Positions 7,512-14,314 of a DNA stretch of 40,695 nt are shown here, one piece after another (within the stretch, counting starts at the first letter, position 1; every line of letters starts with the position of its first letter). The notes below the pieces were generated by a model. It saw only the letters and a program-made list of their open reading frames with translations, ran no database searches and was not told the origin of the DNA. The DNA comes from Deltaproteobacteria bacterium (GTDB lineage: Bacteria; Desulfobacterota; RBG-13-43-22). The stretch covers positions 1 through 40,695 of the forward strand of contig JACQYK010000145.1 in the NCBI GenBank assembly GCA_016208255.1, in the 5' to 3' direction. The translations under genes were made by a program, and so were the position numbers.

Positions 7512-8129
7512 CTATTTAAAGAGAAGCCGGCGATAATAAGCCAGTTCGGCAATCGAGGCTTGCAGGTCATAGTAGGCGTCATGACGGCTGCCCGAAGCAG
7601 GCAAAACGGCCTCGGGAAAATACCGGACGATAAATTCCGGGTTCTCCTTCTCAAACTCCAAGTCGGAATGAAGATGCTTCCATTCCAGTTTAAAAGAAGT
7701 CACGTCCAGATGGCGGTAGTGCAAACGGCATAGAAAACGGGGCAGGAAGCGGCGGGCTAAGTACCAGTCGGCGTGGACGCTGTTTCCAGCCAGTATCGGT
7801 CGTTGATCTTCCCTCTCGACCGGGAAACCGACCGCGGCGTCCACATAAGCGGCCAGGCGATTATCGGCCACCTCCCTCTCCACCGCCTCCGAAGACCGGC
7901 AGGTCTTAACCAAATCAGGCAGATGCTGTTCAACCCAGGGACTGAGTGTTTCACCGGCAGGCACCCGAATGGTCAATCGCACATCCTGCCCGGAAGGCAA
8001 TACCCGCTTGAGGGAAGAATCGGTGATCAGGGCCGCCACTTGAAGCAGTAAGGCGGTTTCCAGCTCCAGAGTTGAGTACTCGGTGTCAAACCAGACATAG
8101 AATTGATCGCTCCTGATCTCGTCTTTCAC
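7512..8129 (-). CDS. orn: Oligoribonuclease (DEDDh exonuclease)
   Basis: 3'-to-5' exoribonuclease that degrades di- to oligoribonucleotides and pGpG in the cytoplasm. The 205-residue protein fits the family, which is usually near 180. Exo I is WFDTEYSTLE (Asp15, Glu17). Exo II is in GNSVHADWYLARRFLP and YRHLDVTS. Exo III is RHDAYYDLQASIAELAYYR with the DEDDh His and final Asp. The central region (about residues 40-90) is more divergent than in classical Orn. The gene is divergent in sequence but not in motif set, so the call is fairly firm. A large dispersed repeat lies just upstream. Confidence 0.82.
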   Translation of the reverse strand: MKDEIRSDQFYVWFDTEYSTLELETALLLQVAALITDSSLKRVLPSGQDVRLTIRVPAGETLSPWVEQHLPDLVKTCRSSEAVEREVADNRLAAYVDAAVGFPVEREDQRPILAGNSVHADWYLARRFLPRFLCRLHYRHLDVTSFKLEWKHLHSDLEFEKENPEFIVRYFPEAVLPASGSRHDAYYDLQASIAELAYYRRLLFK

Positions 8130-8170
8130 TTTATGCCCCCTTTTGTTTGGTAATCTTAATAATGATGAAA

Positions 8171-8338
8171 TCGTAAAAAGCCGTCACCCCGGTGAAAACC
8201 GGGGTCCAGGGGTTTTTTTAACTTATTGAAGTTCCTGGATTCCGGCTTTCGCTCGACTTCCTCCGGAAGTCTCTTGTTAAGGTCGGCAAAGCCGACCGAC
8301 CGAAATGACGAGTTCGGGCTTCCGGCGACTTTTTACGA
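8171..8338. repeat. Composite MITE-like repeat with 10-bp terminal inverted repeats, holding cloverleaf copy 2
   Basis: TCGTAAAAAG (8171-8180) is exactly complementary to CTTTTTACGA (8329-8338). Inside are a hairpin ACCCCGG/CCGGGGT (8186-8205) and a CCTGGATTCCGG stretch. This holds a dual hairpin in reverse orientation: GACTTCC/GGAAGTC (8255-8271, loop TCC) and GGTCGGC/GCCGACC (8281-8297, loop AAA). A short outer stem TTTCG/CGAAA (8247-8251/8301-8305) closes it. The 22-nt right end (8327-8348) recurs exactly at 17265-17286. It fills the gap between orn and the MATE gene and ends 5 bp before the MATE stop. Confidence 0.75.
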
Positions 8339-8353
8339 ACTTGTCAATAATGA

Positions 8354-9751
8354 TCATCGAAAGATACTGAAGGGCTCTATCACCCGCATCTGCTTCCATT
8401 TTCCTCCCCTGAAACGGATGGAAAAACTTATCGCCAGCACACAGACGAATAAAGCGGCAAAACCCCAGGCTCCATAAATCCCCATTCCCAGGAACCGTAT
8501 CCCCAGCCAAACCGGCAGAATTAGGCAAACCGGGGTGAGGACAACGAAGTTTTTCATGATGAAAGAAGTGTCCCCTGCTCCCCGCAGGGCGAAGGCGTAA
8601 ACAACATTGGCGGTATCGAATAAGGTGTACAGGGCGATGATGCGGAGGATGACAGTTCCCTGTTGAAAAAAAACCGTCCCGGATTCACTGCCGACAAAGG
8701 GTTTCAGAAAGTGCCTTGGAAAAATTACAAACAAAACGGCGGCAAAAACCATAAACCCGAAAGCCATATTAAAAGAATTCCGGGCCGCTTGTTCGGCCTG
8801 TTGCGGCTGGTCGGCGCCAAGGTACTGCCCTACCAGGATGCTCGCTCCGATCCCAAAACCAAAAGCGGGCATAAAGGCCAGGGTATTGATGCTGAAGGCC
8901 GCGTTGGAGACGGCCAGCGCTTCGGTGCCCAGGCGGCCCAGAATGAGGATAAAAATGGTCCAGCCGATCACATCCAAAAATTGATGACCACCGCCGGGAA
9001 CTCCAAATTTCAAATAGCGACGGATCAGATCGCTGTTCAGTTCAAAACCGGCTTTGAACTGAAACCTCCGTTGGTCACCGCGGGCGAAGAGAAGCGCCAG
9101 ATAGAGAAGGCAGGTAAAGGCACTGGCGAGAGAAGTGGCATACCCTGCCCCCCGGATGCCCAGTTCCGGAAATCCAAAATTACCGAAGATCAACAGGTAA
9201 TCGAGACCGATGTTGGCTAAAATCCCCGCCCCACTGACCCAGAATACATGCCGGGTCAGACCCAATCCCGAATAAAGACCGCCCAGGGCGGCCGAAGAGA
9301 GCAAAGGCAAGGATCCCCAGGCCAGGGCGATGAAAAATTCTGTTTCCAGAACGGCTACGGCCGTACCGTGTCCCAGGGAATGGAAGAACGGTCCTGATAA
9401 AGGGGCTAGCAGGGTAAACAGCAATCCGACTGGTACGGCCAGGTAAAGGCCATGGATAATGACCGTTCCTATCCGTTCGGGTCGTGAAGCACCGAAATAC
9501 TGGGCCACAAAAGTGCTGGAAAATCCGATGGTGCCCAGGAAGAAGGCCATAATCGTATATTGTAAAATTCCCGCCGGCAAGGAAGCGGCGAGGGCCTCCG
9601 GGGAATAACGTGAAAGAAAAACGCGGTCGACAAAGTGGAGGACCGCCCATAAGCCGGAGCTCATCATCAGGGGGAGGGAGACGGCCAGGACCTCACGACG
9701 GCTCCCGGGCTGATATTTTGAGGAAGGCCTGTTTTTTATCATTGGATCCAT
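8354..9751 (-). CDS. MATE family efflux transporter
   Basis: Inner-membrane multidrug/toxic-compound exporter driven by a proton or sodium gradient. The 465-residue protein has about 12 hydrophobic segments in two similar halves. The first half carries LAVSLPLMMSSGLWAVLHFVDRVFLSR and a Gln-rich FVAQYFGA motif; the second half has SILVGQYLGADQ, the matching MATE repeat. No Shine-Dalgarno precedes the ATG at 9751; the in-frame ATG three codons later is an alternative. A predicted promoter far upstream (10190-10218) would give a leader of about 430 nt that includes two cloverleaf elements. Substrate unknown. Confidence 0.93.
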   Translation of the reverse strand: MDPMIKNRPSSKYQPGSRREVLAVSLPLMMSSGLWAVLHFVDRVFLSRYSPEALAASLPAGILQYTIMAFFLGTIGFSSTFVAQYFGASRPERIGTVIIHGLYLAVPVGLLFTLLAPLSGPFFHSLGHGTAVAVLETEFFIALAWGSLPLLSSAALGGLYSGLGLTRHVFWVSGAGILANIGLDYLLIFGNFGFPELGIRGAGYATSLASAFTCLLYLALLFARGDQRRFQFKAGFELNSDLIRRYLKFGVPGGGHQFLDVIGWTIFILILGRLGTEALAVSNAAFSINTLAFMPAFGFGIGASILVGQYLGADQPQQAEQAARNSFNMAFGFMVFAAVLFVIFPRHFLKPFVGSESGTVFFQQGTVILRIIALYTLFDTANVVYAFALRGAGDTSFIMKNFVVLTPVCLILPVWLGIRFLGMGIYGAWGFAALFVCVLAISFSIRFRGGKWKQMRVIEPFSIFR

Positions 9752-9934
9752 GTTCGTGACTCAGGCAGAAATTCACCAAAGAGCACCACGATGAAAGGAG
9801 ATGCTTCCCTTTAGGCAACATGCTGGAGGGATGGATATTTTTAAACCCTCAAGGTCAACATTGCTAAATATCAAATGGTTTAGTTCGAAAATAGATTTCG
9901 AGGTTACTCTTTGTCCGGCCTATTTTCATGTCCC

Positions 9935-9999
9935 GGCTTCTGTTCGATCGGCTTTGCCGATCTCAGGGGAGACTTCCGAAGGAAGTCGGATAAGAAGCC
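9935..9999 (+). repeat. Cloverleaf dual-hairpin element, copy 3
   Basis: The outer stem GGCTTC/GAAGCC (9935-9940/9994-9999) encloses hairpin A GATCGGC/GCCGATC (9946-9962, loop TTT) and hairpin B GACTTCC/GGAAGTC (9971-9987, loop GAA). It shares TGT(T)CGATCGGCTTTGCCGATCT with copy 4, 120 bp away. Hairpin B differs from copy 4 by a paired T-A to C-G change. Confidence 0.82.
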
Positions 10000-10043
10000 T
10001 CCTTATTCGGTCGGCCCCAGCCTCCTTGGGAGGCTTCTTTTTG
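9992..10043. terminator. Alternative hairpins with T-run (terminator or attenuator-like)
   Basis: AGCCTCC/GGGAGGCT (10019-10035) is followed by TCTTTTT, which reads as an intrinsic terminator on the plus strand. The right arm also belongs to GGAGGCTTCTT (10029-10039), which can instead pair with AAGAAGCCTCC (9992-10002) over 11 bp. The two pairings exclude each other. No plus-strand gene ends here, so a regulatory or repeat-derived role is more likely. Confidence 0.4.
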
Positions 10044-10054
10044 GGTCGGCATAC

Positions 10055-10120
10055 GGCATCCTGTCGATCGGCTTTGCCGATCTTTTGGTCAGACTCCCCG
10101 AGGGAGTCTGACCGGATGCC
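10055..10120 (+). repeat. Cloverleaf dual-hairpin element, copy 4
   Basis: The outer stem GGCATCC/GGATGCC (10055-10061/10114-10120) encloses hairpin A GATCGGC/GCCGATC (10066-10082, loop TTT) and a 12-bp perfect hairpin B GGTCAGACTCCC/GGGAGTCTGACC (10087-10098/10102-10113, loop CGA). This is the best-formed copy in the window. Confidence 0.85.
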
Positions 10121-10189
10121 TCTTCAAACGACCGAGTCGACCGGCTGGTATTGCCACGCCCCTGACGGGGCAGGACGGTTTACTGAGAG

Positions 10190-10218
10190 AATATAAGGTA
10201 TCCCTGAGGGGGGGTCAA
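10190..10218 (-). promoter_or_regulatory. Sigma70-type promoter reading leftward toward the MATE gene
   Basis: On the minus strand: TTGACC (10218-10213), 17-bp spacer, TATATT (10195-10190). The next leftward gene is MATE, whose ATG is at 9751, so the leader would span cloverleaf copies 4 and 3 and the alternative hairpins between them. Confidence 0.55.
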
Positions 10219-10287
10219 GGAGAAAACAGGAATAAAAGAAATGATAACCTGGAAAGATTGAAAAGATTTTTTTGTTTTCTCCGTTTA

Positions 10288-10296
10288 TGCTATATT
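10288..10296 (+). promoter_or_regulatory. Extended -10 promoter for the SnoaL-like gene
   Basis: TGCTATATT at 10288-10296 is an extended -10 element. No good -35 hexamer is seen at normal spacing. The predicted start near 10303 lies 23 nt before the ATG at 10326, leaving room for the AAGGAAGGAGG Shine-Dalgarno. Confidence 0.4.
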
Positions 10297-10325
10297 GGTT
10301 GCCATACCCAAGGAAGGAGGACCTT

Positions 10326-10748
10326 ATGAAACTGTCGAAAGCAGAGATTAAAGAAGCCATGGCCCGGAATAGTCTGGCCTGGGACAAACTGGACCTTGAA
10401 GGGGTCCTGGAAATTTATCACGACGAAGTCTATTTCGAAAACTGGACCGGAGGTAATACCAAGGGCAAGGAGGCTTTGCGGCAGGCCTGGACTTCCTGGT
10501 TTACCAGTGGGGGGAAATTTATCTTTCACCGTGACGATCTCTTTGTTGACGAGGAGGAACAGAAATTGACCGTGACCTGGGAACTGGAATGGCCCTCCAC
10601 GGAAAAAGGCTATGAAGGAAAACCGGAAAAAAGACGGGGACTGGATGTCATTCACTTCAAAGACGGGAAGATTTTTAAAAAAATGACTTACTCCAAGACC
10701 ACGGTCGAAATAGACGGTAAGAGGGTCAAGTTGACGGCCCAATCCTGA
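10326..10748 (+). CDS. SnoaL-like / NTF2-fold protein
   Basis: A 140-residue cone-fold protein of the SnoaL/NTF2 superfamily. It begins with the typical helix KAEIKEAMARNSLAWDKLDLEGVLEIYHDEVYFENW, then GGNTKGKEALRQAWTSWF, and ends with strands GLDVIHFKDGKIFKKMTYSKTTVE. The ATG at 10326 is chosen over the in-frame codon further upstream because AAGGAAGGAGGACCTT lies directly before it. Such proteins act as small isomerases, hydrolases or ligand binders; the reaction cannot be assigned here. It is monocistronic, and a dispersed 77-nt repeat follows its stop. Confidence 0.8.
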   Translation: MKLSKAEIKEAMARNSLAWDKLDLEGVLEIYHDEVYFENWTGGNTKGKEALRQAWTSWFTSGGKFIFHRDDLFVDEEEQKLTVTWELEWPSTEKGYEGKPEKRRGLDVIHFKDGKIFKKMTYSKTTVEIDGKRVKLTAQS

Positions 10749-10753
10749 AGCTT

Positions 10754-10830
10754 TGAAAAATGTCCCCTTTTGTCCAATCTCTGTGTCAGGCTCAAATTTC
10801 AATCCTCGAAATATTAATTATATTCCTGTG
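10754..10830. repeat. Dispersed 77-nt repeat, copy A
   Basis: Aligns without gaps to 32304-32380 (about 10 mismatches by hand count). The best conserved parts are GTCCCCTTTTG and AATCCTCGAAATA. This copy directly follows the SnoaL-like gene; the other lies between ku and ligD. Confidence 0.7.
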
Positions 10831-10922
10831 GTTGAAATTTTCGCCTTCCTTGACCTTGGCCAAAATTGAACATTTTTAATCGTCTACCTTCAAGGTAGGG
10901 ACAAACAGTCCCTCCTGTCGGT

Positions 10923-11369
10923 CTATCCTTTTAGATAGGGGCGGGCCTTCTCGACCAGGGTTGAAAAAAAAGAGATCGTTCCGATTTCCGGCTCACCGAT
11001 GGAAAGGATTCGGGTCTTTTCCCAGTAGAGGGTTCCTTCTCTCACCCCTTTAACCATTTCCCAGGGGATAAGCAAAGGTTTGAGCCGGGAGGAGAAGGGC
11101 AGGTTAACGTCCAAATATAGACCCTGCGGAGTGATTCCTACCCTGACGCATCGTTTATAAACTACCTGCCCGACCTCTATGGTTTGTCTTTTGAGCAGTT
11201 CCCCCGGCGGTTGGGAAGCTGTCGGGAAGTGTTCCGCCAGGGTCGTCCATCCCCTTCCCTGGCCGCCGATATTTTTCAGAACCTTAGGAAGCAGGAAAAC
11301 GAGGGCAATCACCAGGCAAATGAGAATTCCAGCAGCCAGGAAAATATAAAAAAGAAAGGAAGGGTCCAA
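10923..11369 (-). CDS. Membrane-anchored hypothetical protein, 148 aa
   Basis: Not recognised. Residues about 5-30 form one hydrophobic segment (FLFYIFLAAGILICLVIALV), probably a signal anchor, followed by a basic turn. The rest is a soluble domain of beta character with GITPQGLYLDVNLPF and LLIPWEMVKGVREGTLYWEKTRIL, a pattern like bacterial PH-like domains that face the cytoplasm. It is 21 bp downstream of the Fe-S flavoprotein gene on the same strand, so the two may be co-transcribed from the promoter at 12054-12083. Confidence 0.7.
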   Translation of the reverse strand: MDPSFLFYIFLAAGILICLVIALVFLLPKVLKNIGGQGRGWTTLAEHFPTASQPPGELLKRQTIEVGQVVYKRCVRVGITPQGLYLDVNLPFSSRLKPLLIPWEMVKGVREGTLYWEKTRILSIGEPEIGTISFFSTLVEKARPYLKG

Positions 11370-11390
11370 TGGCTTTTCTCCGAATGATTC

Positions 11391-11972
11391 TTATATTTTG
11401 ATCAGCCGTTTCCCCAGGTTTTCCGCTTCCTGCATCAAGGCCTCATTGAGTTTAATCTCCCCGGCCTTCATGGCGCTTCCATAAACCATCCCGACTATCT
11501 TGGAACCGGTATAGCGGAAGGCATCCTGAAAAGTGCGAAGGGCATTTATACAACCGGAAGTAAAGGGATCCGTATCCCCATAGCTCATGGCTATGGCTAT
11601 GCGTTTGCCCAAAAAAGGATTCTTGGCATAGGCCGGCAGGCCGAAACAGCGGTCCATGAAAATCTTGGTCTGGGCCGACATGGTAAACCAATAAACCGGA
11701 CTGGCTATGACCCAGGCCTCAGCCTGGATCAGCTTTAAATAAATGGCTTGCATGTCATCCTTGGTGGCGCATCCTTTGCTGTCATGTTTTTGGCAGGCAT
11801 AACAGGATTTACAAGGAGCAATCTTCAGGCCCTGCAAGAATATGGTTTCCACCTTGGCCCCGGTAGATCTGAGTCCCTTGGAAATTTGTTCGGCCAAAAT
11901 GGAGCTATTCCCATTTTTCCTGGGACTGCCGAGGATGACTAAGGCTCGCTTGGTCGGTGTCTTTTCTTTCAT
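11391..11972 (-). CDS. Iron-sulfur flavoprotein / NADPH-dependent FMN reductase family
   Basis: A 193-residue flavodoxin-fold protein. The N-terminal FMN phosphate loop is GSPRKNGNSSILAEQI (about 15-30). A compact Cys motif C-x2-C-x2-C-x6-C (PCKSCYACQKHDSKGC) follows, as in archaeal and clostridial Isf proteins that carry a 4Fe-4S cluster. The segment VIASPVYWFTMSAQTKIFMDR is the typical flavin-binding strand and helix. Likely role: electron transfer or quinone/oxygen reduction in an anaerobe. A good promoter lies 80 bp upstream. Exact partner unknown. Confidence 0.88.
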   Translation of the reverse strand: MKEKTPTKRALVILGSPRKNGNSSILAEQISKGLRSTGAKVETIFLQGLKIAPCKSCYACQKHDSKGCATKDDMQAIYLKLIQAEAWVIASPVYWFTMSAQTKIFMDRCFGLPAYAKNPFLGKRIAIAMSYGDTDPFTSGCINALRTFQDAFRYTGSKIVGMVYGSAMKAGEIKLNEALMQEAENLGKRLIKI

Positions 11973-12053
11973 TTTTCCTCTCCATTCAGTTCAGGCAGGT
12001 TTTCAAACCATCAAATCTTAAAATAATCATTGGATTCCTTGTGAACAAGAACT

Positions 12054-12083
12054 AGTATAAAATAGGGATGAAATCAGAGTCAA
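12054..12083 (-). promoter_or_regulatory. Sigma70-type promoter for the Fe-S flavoprotein gene
   Basis: On the minus strand: TTGACT (12083-12078), 18-bp spacer, TATACT (12059-12054). The plus-strand text AGTATAAAATAGGG is shared with the promoter at 6974, so the two leftward redox genes have near-identical promoters. No gene is seen in the rest of 11973-12273. Confidence 0.6.
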
Positions 12084-12273
12084 GGAGAATTACCGGGAAG
12101 ATAAAAAAGGCTCACGCCGTTTGTCCTGACGGCCATTCCTTTATTTCCTCCCTTTTCGGGCAGTTGTCTCACATGAGAAATTCTGAGGTTTTTTTTAACT
12201 TTTTTAGTCTGTTGGTGTCTTAAATAAAAAAATCTTACCTAATGCTTTTACCAACCTTCAGAGAGACGAGAAT

Positions 12274-12924
12274 ATGAGAAAGATCATCAGCCTGTTAACT
12301 CTCTTTTTTATGTTGAGCCTGTTAGTGCCGCCCAATCAGGCAGCAGCGGCTCGTGGGCGGCCTGGGAATATTGGGGGATACAGCGGGCGTGGCGGGTCTG
12401 GAAGACCTGGAGGGGATAGAGGACCTGACCGGACTTATAGACCTGGGGTTGACAGGGGATCTGACCGGCATTTCAGGCCTAGAGGGTTTAGAGGATCTGA
12501 CCGGCATCCCGGGTATCGAGGATATAGGGGACCGGATAGATATAGAGATCATGCTAGACACAGAGGTTTTAGGGGGTTCCTTCCCGGTTTGGTTATCGGC
12601 GGTATCATAGGATGGGGTTTGGGACCGCGTTATGATTACCCTCCGCCTTATTATTATCCTTACCCGCCCGAAGGAGATCGGCCACCGGAGTCGTCGGACC
12701 AGGGGCCGGAAAACCGGATGATCATCTACCCCCGACAAGGTCAGAGTGCAGAGCAACAGGCCCTGGATTTTGATGAATGCCACAGCTGGGCCGTTAGCGA
12801 GGCCGATTTTGATCCGGAAATCCCCCCCGAGGGCCCTCCCGATGATCTGAGCAGTGAAAAGAGTGCGGACTATCTCCGGGCGATCAGTGCCTGTCTCGAT
12901 GCCCGGGGGTATACTTTAAAATAA
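12274..12924 (+). CDS. Secreted Arg/Gly/Asp-rich repeat protein with C-terminal cysteine-pair domain
   Basis: 216 residues. A signal peptide (MRKIISLLTLFFMLSLLVPPNQAAA) is followed by a low-complexity region, about 25-100, built from GxRG-S/P-DR repeats. Next come a short hydrophobic Gly-rich helix (LPGLVIGGIIGWGLG, about 103-117) and a Tyr/Pro stretch. The C-terminal domain, MIIYPRQGQSAEQQALDFDECHSWA to AISACLDARGYTL, holds two Cys. That domain resembles the C-terminus of small glycine-zipper envelope proteins. The repeats leave the alternative +1 frame open, which is an artefact. Function unknown; an envelope-associated role is inferred. Confidence 0.75.
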   Translation: MRKIISLLTLFFMLSLLVPPNQAAAARGRPGNIGGYSGRGGSGRPGGDRGPDRTYRPGVDRGSDRHFRPRGFRGSDRHPGYRGYRGPDRYRDHARHRGFRGFLPGLVIGGIIGWGLGPRYDYPPPYYYPYPPEGDRPPESSDQGPENRMIIYPRQGQSAEQQALDFDECHSWAVSEADFDPEIPPEGPPDDLSSEKSADYLRAISACLDARGYTLK

Positions 12925-13192
12925 AAAAATTCCCCTTGTTGGGCCGCCTTAGGCCAGAAAATCCCCTTGCATCGGCTGCTATTTTCTTCCTACAACCCGC
13001 CGAAGACTATTTCTTCTTTGTGATTTCAATAAAAAAAGTTTCCCTTAAGGGGGTTATTCATCGGCGATGCCAATTAACACCTCCTTACCCCCCAAAATAA
13101 TGGCCTCCTGATTCTTTTTGACGAAATCGTTATTAGACGCTAATATTGAAAGCGTGATTTGAGACTCTTCCGGGAGATGGGCCATCATCTGT

Positions 13193-14299
13193 ATGATAAA
13201 TATTGTTCGATGGTTTACAAGAAGAACTGAATTTCGACTGATTCTTTTCCTGGGATCTTTAATCATGGTATGGTCCGGACAGGCCGTTGCCTTGGAAGAC
13301 TCAAGTGTGTATTTAAAAACAAATCCCCAGTTTAGAATTTCCCTTGCCAATGACGCAGCTCAACCTCCGGGAAGAGAACCTACGGATAGAGAAACCAGCA
13401 ATTTAATGACTTTGGAATTTATTTCTTCTTTAAAAAGCTACCCGCCAAAGTTTGCCGGACTGATCTCAGAAAAAACCTCAAATTTTCTATTTGGGCCGGA
13501 ATATAAATGGTTTTGGACAGGACTCGAAATAACTCAAACTGTACTGACCCCCGAAGACCCGGATGAGGAAAGACTTAAACCGAGGGAGCGCGCTCCCGCC
13601 GGGTTTCTTCTTTATGGGATCCATATTAACGGAGAAACTCAAGACAAGAAAACATACAGAAAAATCGGTAGTTGGGCCGGTATTATCGGACCCTGGAGCA
13701 GGACCGGAGATTTACAAAACTGGTTCCATGTCAATGTCCTCAGCGAGAACCGAGCGGCATGCTGGGAAAATGAAATAGGAAATACGCCCCTCTTCATAAT
13801 CGGTATTGATCAATCAAAAAAAATAATGGAGTATCACCCCTGGCCCAATGATGACTTAAGCTTGAATGCCATTATAAAAAAAGGTTTGTACTTGGGGACT
13901 TCCACTTCCGCCGCATCCTTAATTGAATTCCAGTTTGGTTGGAATCCCGATAAACATAATCAGTACGGGGTCAGCCGAATAGGACCGCAATATACAACCG
14001 ATATCAGCCTCGATCCTTTAGGGCTGGGTCCGCCGCTATCCTCGGCTTTCCTGCAGTCCCTGTTTGTTTTTTCCAGTTTACGGATGGACTTTGTTGTTAA
14101 TGATCAAACGCTGGCCAACAGGGACATAACTCCCCGGCTCATGGTTTTTAAATTAACCAGCGGCTATGGGATTGTTCTCAATTTATGGAATTACCCGATA
14201 TCAGTTACCCTTGCCGCAACCATCGAAACCAGACGCTATGATGAACAAAAAGACTCCCATTCCATGGTCGCCCTTTCCCTGAGTGGTTTCTTCCCCTAA
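13193..14299 (+). CDS. LpxR-like (DUF2219) outer-membrane protein, putative lipid A deacylase
   Basis: 368 residues with an N-terminal signal sequence (hydrophobic stretch about 15-32). The conserved LpxR pattern is visible: an Asn-Asp pair at 53-54 (SLANDAA), TDRETSN near 64-70, and the block GIIGPWSRTGDLQNWFHVN with the conserved His179, then CWENEIGNTP. LpxR removes the 3'-acyloxyacyl group of lipid A in the outer membrane. Later segments alternate in beta-barrel fashion and the protein ends in Phe-Pro. Sequence similarity is limited to these motifs, so family is moderately sure and activity is not. No signal for operon membership. Confidence 0.62.
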   Translation: MINIVRWFTRRTEFRLILFLGSLIMVWSGQAVALEDSSVYLKTNPQFRISLANDAAQPPGREPTDRETSNLMTLEFISSLKSYPPKFAGLISEKTSNFLFGPEYKWFWTGLEITQTVLTPEDPDEERLKPRERAPAGFLLYGIHINGETQDKKTYRKIGSWAGIIGPWSRTGDLQNWFHVNVLSENRAACWENEIGNTPLFIIGIDQSKKIMEYHPWPNDDLSLNAIIKKGLYLGTSTSAASLIEFQFGWNPDKHNQYGVSRIGPQYTTDISLDPLGLGPPLSSAFLQSLFVFSSLRMDFVVNDQTLANRDITPRLMVFKLTSGYGIVLNLWNYPISVTLAATIETRRYDEQKDSHSMVALSLSGFFP

Positions 14300-14314
14300 A
14301 CTGATTAATCCCTA

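Noticed and set aside
9801-10196. Open frames of 66-131 codons in the MATE upstream region
   Set aside because: They cover two cloverleafs and a terminator-like hairpin and translate to repeat-derived low-complexity sequence.
12353-12610. Leucine/glycine/aspartate-repeat frame inside the secreted RG-rich gene
   Set aside because: It is the +1 frame of a repetitive coding region; the real frame has a signal peptide and a conserved C-terminal domain.
13054-13350. 98-codon minus-strand frame overlapping the LpxR-like start
   Set aside because: It overlaps the signal-peptide region of a better supported gene and has no recognised motif; part may be chance coding texture.
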